Shown piece after piece: positions 59,987 to 64,000 of a DNA stretch of 64,000 nt. The stretch is from Janibacter hoylei PVAS-1 (GTDB lineage Bacteria; Actinomycetota; Actinomycetes; Actinomycetales; Dermatophilaceae). The stretch spans positions 21,353 through 85,352 of the forward strand of contig NZ_ALWX01000042.1 of NCBI RefSeq assembly GCF_000297495.1, in the 5' to 3' direction. How positions within the stretch are numbered: the stretch's first letter is position 1; each line of letters opens with the position of its first letter. Made by a program: the position numbers and the translations under genes. Under the pieces are notes generated by a model that searched no databases, had not been told where the DNA came from, and was given only the letters and a program-made list of their open reading frames with translations.

Positions 59987-61024
59987 TCAGTGGTCCGAGC
60001 TGATGCCCTGCTTGGCGTCCTTGTTGGACTTCCACAGGCTGGCCACGGTCGTGACACCGAGGATGACGACGATGGCACCGAGGGAAAACAGCGTCGAGAT
60101 CTCCGGGACGCTCACGTGCTCGCCACCGTTGATGAAGGGCAGCGTGTTTTCGTGGAGCGCGTGGAGGATGAGCTTGACGCCGATGAAGGCGAGGAGGACC
60201 GACAGACCCAGGCTCATGTAGACGAGCTTCTTCAGCAGACCACCGATGAGGAAGTACAGCTGGCGCAGACCCATGAGGGCGAAGAGGTTGGCCGTCAGGA
60301 CGATGTACGGCTCCTTGGTCAGGCCGTAGATCGCCGGGATGGAGTCGAGCGCGAAGAGCAGGTCCGTCATGCCGAGGGCGACGACGACGATGAAGATCGG
60401 CGTGGCGACGCGCTTGCCGTTCTCCTTCGTGAAGAGGCGCGAGGACCACTCCTCCGTGCTCGGCACGGTGCGCTGGAACCACTTGATGATGGCATTGGGC
60501 TCCCAGTCCTCTTCCTCGTCGTGCTTCTCGGTCGCGAGGTTGATCGCGGTGTAGATGAGGAAGGCACCGAAGATGTAGAAGACCCAGGCGAACTGGTTGA
60601 TCGCGGCCGCGCCGACGAAGATGAAGATCGTCCGCAGGACGATGGCGATGATGATGCCCCACAGCAGTGCGGTCTGCTGGAAGCGCCCGGGCACGCCGAA
60701 CTTCGACATGATGATGATGAAGATGAAGAGGTTGTCGATCGAGAGCGAGTACTCGGTCAGCCAGCCGGCGAAGAACTCGGTGCCACGGTCACCCCCTTCG
60801 AGGAACCACAGGACGATGCCGAAGATGACCGCGGCCGTCACGTAGATGCCGAGGATGACCGAGACCTCCTTGGTCGACGGCACGTGCGGCCTCCGGGCCA
60901 CCATGACGACGTCGAAGGTCAGGACCGCTGCGGCGACCGCGAGCGTGAGCAGCCATGCCCAGGTGGGCACGTCCATCGTGCCGCCGCTCATGATCGCGGG
61001 TTGGAGGGTGGAGATCGTGGACAA
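59987..61024 (-). CDS. terC: TerC/Alx family membrane protein, manganese-riboswitch controlled
   Basis: 345 aa, seven to nine membrane segments. TerC landmarks: LTEYSLSIDNLFIFIIIM with its acidic metal residues, and DLLFALDSIPAIYGLT with the second. Members such as Alx export Mn2+ or help metalate exported proteins. The TTG at 61024 is chosen because GGAAGG stands exactly 6 nt upstream and is part of the riboswitch design; a later ATG (60991) lacks a ribosome site. Confidence 0.92.
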   Translation of the reverse strand: MSTISTLQPAIMSGGTMDVPTWAWLLTLAVAAAVLTFDVVMVARRPHVPSTKEVSVILGIYVTAAVIFGIVLWFLEGGDRGTEFFAGWLTEYSLSIDNLFIFIIIMSKFGVPGRFQQTALLWGIIIAIVLRTIFIFVGAAAINQFAWVFYIFGAFLIYTAINLATEKHDEEEDWEPNAIIKWFQRTVPSTEEWSSRLFTKENGKRVATPIFIVVVALGMTDLLFALDSIPAIYGLTKEPYIVLTANLFALMGLRQLYFLIGGLLKKLVYMSLGLSVLLAFIGVKLILHALHENTLPFINGGEHVSVPEISTLFSLGAIVVILGVTTVASLWKSNKDAKQGISSDH

Positions 61025-61030
61025 GAGTTA

Positions 61031-61145
61031 CCTTCCGGACAGGGTTGACGCGTCCGGAGGTCTCTCCCACCTATCGATGGCCGCTGCCCCGGGCCGGCAG
61101 AGCCGACCGTGTTGACGAGACAGCGCTCGGGGATACTCCCCTCCG
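61031..61145 (-). promoter_or_regulatory. yybP-ykoY (Mn2+) riboswitch with SD-sequestering platform
   Basis: Aptamer 61145-61055: P1 strands CGGAGG and CCTCCG enclose the conserved GGGGAGTA and GAGAGACC loops, the hallmark of this class. The platform follows: CCTCCGGAC (61060-61052) can pair with GTCCGGAAGG (61040-61031), which holds the ribosome site of terC. Because CCTCCG belongs to both P1 and this anti-SD helix, the two are exclusive. Mn2+ binding should free the ribosome site. Confidence 0.85.
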
Positions 61146-61216
61146 CTGCGTCGAGTCTCTCACGTCATGCGCGCCGGCGCGTGGACCGAAGGGGGCCGGC
61201 CGGTGCCGCCCGCCCG

Positions 61217-63304
61217 TCACCGCGTCGCAGCGGTCATCTGTCGCAGTTCCTTCTTGAGGTCGCCGATCTCGTCGCGCAGGCGCGCCGCCAGCTCGAAGTG
61301 CAGGTCCGTCGCGGCCTGGTGCATCTGGTCGGTGAGCTCCTGGATGAGCCGGGCGAGGTCGCTCGCGGGCAGGTCGCGCCCACGCTCACTCGTCTCGGTC
61401 GCCGCCTTCGACCCGCGCCCCTTGCCCCGCGACTGGGCGCGCCCGGAGCCGAGGAGCTCGTCGGTGTCGGCGTCCTCCCGCTGGAGCATGTCGGTGATGT
61501 CGGCGATCTTCTTGCGCAGCGGCTGCGGGTCGATGCCCCGCTCGCGGTTGTAGGCGATCTGCTTCTCGCGCCGCCGCTGGGTCTCGTCGAGCGCCTCCTG
61601 CATCGACGGGGTCACCTTGTCGGCGTACATGTGCACCTGACCCGAGACATTGCGCGCGGCGCGCCCGATGGTTTGGATGAGGGAGCGGGCGCTGCGCAGG
61701 AAGCCCTCCTTGTCGGCGTCGAGGATGCTGACGAGCGAGACCTCCGGCAGGTCGAGCCCCTCACGCAGCAGGTTGATGCCGACGAGGACGTCGAACTCCC
61801 CCAGCCGCAGCTCGCGCAGCAGCTCGACGCGACGCAGGGTGTCGATGTCGGAGTGGAGGTAGCGCACCCGCACCCCCTTGTCGAGGAGGTAGTCGGTGAG
61901 GTCCTCGGCCATCTTCTTGGTCAGTGTGGTGACGAGCACCCGCTCGTCGCGGTCGGCGCGCTCGCGGATCTCGTGGAGCAGGTCGTCGATCTGGCCCTTG
62001 GTCGGCTTGAGCACGACCTCGGGGTCGACGAGCCCGGTGGGTCGGATGACCTGCTCGACGTAGCCGTCGGACTTGGCCAGCTCGTAGTCGCCGGGGGTCG
62101 CCGAGAGGTAGACGGTCTGGCCGATGCGCTCGAGGAACTCCTCCCACTTGAGCGGGCGATTGTCCATGGCGCTCGGCAGGCGGAAGCCGTGGTCGACGAG
62201 CGTGCGTTTGCGGGAGGCGTCGCCCTCGTACATCGCGCCGATCTGCGGCACGGTCTGGTGCGACTCGTCGATGACGAGCAGGAAGTCCTCGGGGAAGTAG
62301 TCGAGGAGGCAGTTGGGCGCGCTGCCGGGAAGGCGGCCGTCGATGTGCATCGAGTAGTTTTCGATCCCCGCGCAGCTGCCGACCTGGCGCATCATCTCGA
62401 TGTCGTAGGTCGTGCGCATGCGCAGCCGCTGCGCCTCGAGCATCTTGCCCTGGCGCTCGAGGTCGGCGAGCTGCTCCTCGAGCTCGTGCTCGATGCCGGC
62501 GATGGCCCGCTCCATGCGCTCGGGGCCCGCGACGTAGTGGGTCGCGGGGAAGATGTGCATCTGCTGCTCCTCGCGGACGACCTCGCCGGTGAGCGGGTGC
62601 AGCGTGTGGATGCGCTCGATCTCGTCGCCGAAGAACTCAATCCGCACCGCGAGCTCCTCGTAGACCGGGATGATCTCGACGGTGTCGCCCCGGACGCGGA
62701 AGGTGCCGCGGGTGAAGGCGAGATCGTTGCGCGTGTACTGCATGGTGACGAACTGGCGGAGCAGGTCGTCACGGTCGATCTCGGCGCCGACCTCGAGGGT
62801 GACCATGCGGTCGACGTACTCCTGAGGGGTGCCGAGACCGTAGATGCACGAGACCGACGCGACGACGACGACGTCCCGACGGGTGAGCAGGCTGTTGGTC
62901 GCGCTGTGCCGCAGACGCTCGACCTCTTCGTTGATCGAGCTGTCCTTCTCGATGTAGGTGTCGGTCTGCGGGACGTAGGCCTCGGGCTGGAAGTAGTCGT
63001 AGTAGCTGACGAAGTACTCGACGGCGTTGTTGGGCAGCAGCTCCCGGAACTCGTTGGCCAGCTGGGCCGCGAGCGTCTTGTTGGGCGCCATGACGAGGGT
63101 CGGGCGCTGGACCTCTTCGATGAGCCAGGCGGTCGTCGCCGACTTGCCGGTACCCGTCGCACCGAGCAGCACGATGTCCTGCTCATCGGCTCGCACCCGT
63201 CGAGCGAGCTCGGCGATGGCGGTCGGTTGGTCACCGGCCGGCTCGTACTCCGAGATGACCTCGAAGGGAGCCACCGTGCGTTGCAGATCGGTCACCGGGC
63301 GCAT
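61217..63304 (-). CDS. uvrB: Excinuclease ABC subunit B
   Basis: 695 aa. Damage-verifying helicase-like subunit. Walker [15 protein letters not shown]; beta-hairpin [23 protein letters not shown]; motif VI region [12 protein letters not shown]-terminal UVR motif around [16 protein letters not shown] 63304 gives the family start MRPVTDLQ. The frame stays open upstream only because the 38-bp repeats happen to lack stops. Converges with nothing; terC and its riboswitch lie downstream. Confidence 0.97.
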   Translation of the reverse strand: MRPVTDLQRTVAPFEVISEYEPAGDQPTAIAELARRVRADEQDIVLLGATGTGKSATTAWLIEEVQRPTLVMAPNKTLAAQLANEFRELLPNNAVEYFVSYYDYFQPEAYVPQTDTYIEKDSSINEEVERLRHSATNSLLTRRDVVVVASVSCIYGLGTPQEYVDRMVTLEVGAEIDRDDLLRQFVTMQYTRNDLAFTRGTFRVRGDTVEIIPVYEELAVRIEFFGDEIERIHTLHPLTGEVVREEQQMHIFPATHYVAGPERMERAIAGIEHELEEQLADLERQGKMLEAQRLRMRTTYDIEMMRQVGSCAGIENYSMHIDGRLPGSAPNCLLDYFPEDFLLVIDESHQTVPQIGAMYEGDASRKRTLVDHGFRLPSAMDNRPLKWEEFLERIGQTVYLSATPGDYELAKSDGYVEQVIRPTGLVDPEVVLKPTKGQIDDLLHEIRERADRDERVLVTTLTKKMAEDLTDYLLDKGVRVRYLHSDIDTLRRVELLRELRLGEFDVLVGINLLREGLDLPEVSLVSILDADKEGFLRSARSLIQTIGRAARNVSGQVHMYADKVTPSMQEALDETQRRREKQIAYNRERGIDPQPLRKKIADITDMLQREDADTDELLGSGRAQSRGKGRGSKAATETSERGRDLPASDLARLIQELTDQMHQAATDLHFELAARLRDEIGDLKKELRQMTAATR

Positions 63305-63334
63305 GACGTCAACGGTAAGCCACGCCCCCGACAG

Positions 63335-63523
63335 TGGTCCCTGAGGAGGCGCGCCAGCGCCGTCTCGAAGGGTGGTCCCTGAGGAGGCGCGCCAGCGCCG
63401 TCTCGAAGGGTGGTCCCTGAGGAGGCGCGCCAGCGCCGTCTCGAAGGGTGGTCCCTGAGGAGGCGCGCCAGCGCCGTCTCGAAGGGTGGTCCTGAGGAGG
63501 CGCGCCAACGCCGTCTCGAAGGG
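63335..63523 (+). repeat. Five tandem 38-bp repeats upstream of uvrB
   Basis: Units begin TGGTCCCTGAGGAGGCGCGC and end CCGTCTCGAAGGG. Units 1-4 (63335, 63373, 63411 and 63449) look identical; unit 5 (63487-63523) is 37 bp with one C lost and one G to A change. Each has a GC-rich palindromic core. A single diverged copy lies at 7292-7327. No spacers, so not CRISPR. Confidence 0.95.
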
Positions 63524-63548
63524 TGGTCTGTCCGTCAGAAGTCGACGG

Positions 63549-64000
63549 GGCTCTGTTGCAAAGATTGGCGGCAGTCAGAGGTAGGCTGTCGCTCTGCGCC
63601 GATCAGGCGGCTGCTGCGAAATGGTGGTTGAGCATGCCCATGGCCTCCGTCAGCGCCGAGGGCCCAATGCCAAAAGCTCTCTCCACAAGGCGCACCTCGC
63701 CCCTGATGCCGGGCTGCAGGCACCAGGGGCGAGCCTGTCCTTTGCGCAGGGCTCGCATGACTTCGAATCCCTTGATCGTGGCATAGGCCGTGGGGATCGA
63801 TTTGAAACCGCGCACCGGCTTGATCAGTATCTTGAGCTTTCCGTGATCGGCCTCGATCACGTTATTGAGATACTTCACCTGCCGGTGGGCCGTCTCCCGG
63901 TCCAGCTTTCCTTCGCGCTTCAATTCGGTGATCGCTGCACCATAGCTCGGCGCTTTGTCGGTATTGAGCGTGGCAGGCTTTTCCCAGTGCTTCAGGCCTC
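63549..64000. mobile_element. IS6100-type insertion sequence (left part)
   Basis: Begins with the 14-bp inverted repeat GGCTCTGTTGCAAA (63549-63562) of IS6-family elements and encodes a transposase that I recognise as IS6100. The full element is about 880 bp, so it should end near 64,430. The candidate 8-bp target copy on this side is GTCGACGG. Its lower GC and codon use differ from the host. Confidence 0.93.
63603..64000 (-). CDS. tnp6100: IS6100 transposase, C-terminal 131 residues (partial)
   Basis: DDE-type transposase of the IS6 family; the N-terminus is beyond the window. Visible are the second catalytic aspartate in LNTDKAPSYG and the glutamate in NNVIEADHGKLK, 33-35 residues on, so the visible part is intact. 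It ends GMLNHHFAAAA. IS6-family enzymes move by cointegrate formation, which lets two copies mobilise whatever lies between. Confidence 0.93.
   Translation of the reverse strand, partial: GLKHWEKPATLNTDKAPSYGAAITELKREGKLDRETAHRQVKYLNNVIEADHGKLKILIKPVRGFKSIPTAYATIKGFEVMRALRKGQARPWCLQPGIRGEVRLVERAFGIGPSALTEAMGMLNHHFAAAA

Noticed and set aside
63305..63508. N-terminal extension of UvrB through the 38-bp repeats
   Set aside because: The frame is open but only re-translates the tandem repeats; the family N-terminus starts exactly at 63304.
63335..63523. CRISPR array
   Set aside because: Repeats are head-to-tail with no variable spacers, have a palindromic core, and no cas genes are present.

Overview
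The window is chromosomal DNA of a very GC-rich actinobacterium (about 70% G+C by eye). Gene content and order point to Micrococcales, most likely Intrasporangiaceae or a relative such as Janibacter; this is inferred from order and style, not from a marker gene. Diagnostic features are the tkt-tal-pgi-zwf-opcA-pgl cluster, the gap-pgk-tpiA-secG and uvrC-rapZ-yvcK-whiA blocks, RbpA, a sufR-sufBD-Rieske-sufCSU-DUF59 operon, DUF3099, and many GTG starts lying 6-8 nt behind a TANNNT box (leaderless transcripts). The content is almost all housekeeping. No rRNA, tRNA, CRISPR array, prophage or defence island was seen, and no gene-free stretch exceeds 300 nt.

Layout. 1-5.1 kb: start of a possible TauE/SafE permease, SPFH/NfeD pair, ABC ATPase, hypothetical protein, GNAT, glgA. 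5.2-7.1 kb: glgC and serB. 7.1-8.9 kb: hairpin repeats, then fabG-fabI. 9-10.3 kb: DUF3099, a small Cys/His protein and SURF1. 10.3-15.3 kb: ABC exporter, then sulfate assimilation (sir-cysH-sirohydrochlorin chelatase). 15.4-18.6 kb: three broken genes (ABC-F ATPase, YpfJ-like metallopeptidase, Vms1-like release factor). 18.6-25.2 kb: SUF iron-sulfur operon with its repressor. 25.3-28.9 kb: two-gene ABC exporter, heme A synthase and heme O synthase. 29-37.5 kb: pentose phosphate cluster. 37.5-46.2 kb: rbpA, secG, lower glycolysis, whiA-yvcK-rapZ-uvrC. 46.2-52.4 kb: Rieske lipoprotein and livKHMGF. 52.6-63.3 kb: uvrA, GH15 enzyme, MBL hydrolase, LysE and EamA exporters, terC under a manganese riboswitch, uvrB. 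63.3-64 kb: five 38-bp tandem repeats, then the left end of an IS6100-type element that runs out of the window.

How genes work together. Sulfate assimilation (APS reductase, sulfite reductase and the chelatase for its siroheme) supplies sulfide and cysteine; SufS and SufU draw on cysteine to build Fe-S clusters, which CysH and Sir themselves need. SURF1, CtaA and CtaB serve heme-copper oxidase assembly. The NADPH-producing branch (zwf, opcA, pgl) is translationally coupled to pgi and tal. The UvrA, UvrB and UvrC excision-repair subunits all lie here but in separate transcription units.

Non-coding structure is the most unusual part. Long convergent junctions carry large hairpins: a family of about 100-bp imperfect palindromes with related arms (7.2, 27.8 and 52.5 kb), CCTAGG-centred palindromes (58.3 kb, also 12.9 kb), and a perfect 14-bp terminator stem (59.9 kb). 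A strand-biased octamer, CGAAGGGG/CCCCTTCG, is strongly over-represented. At least five genes carry single-base frameshifts, mostly at G or C runs, so much of the apparent gene decay is probably sequencing error; one gene instead has a clean in-frame TAG.
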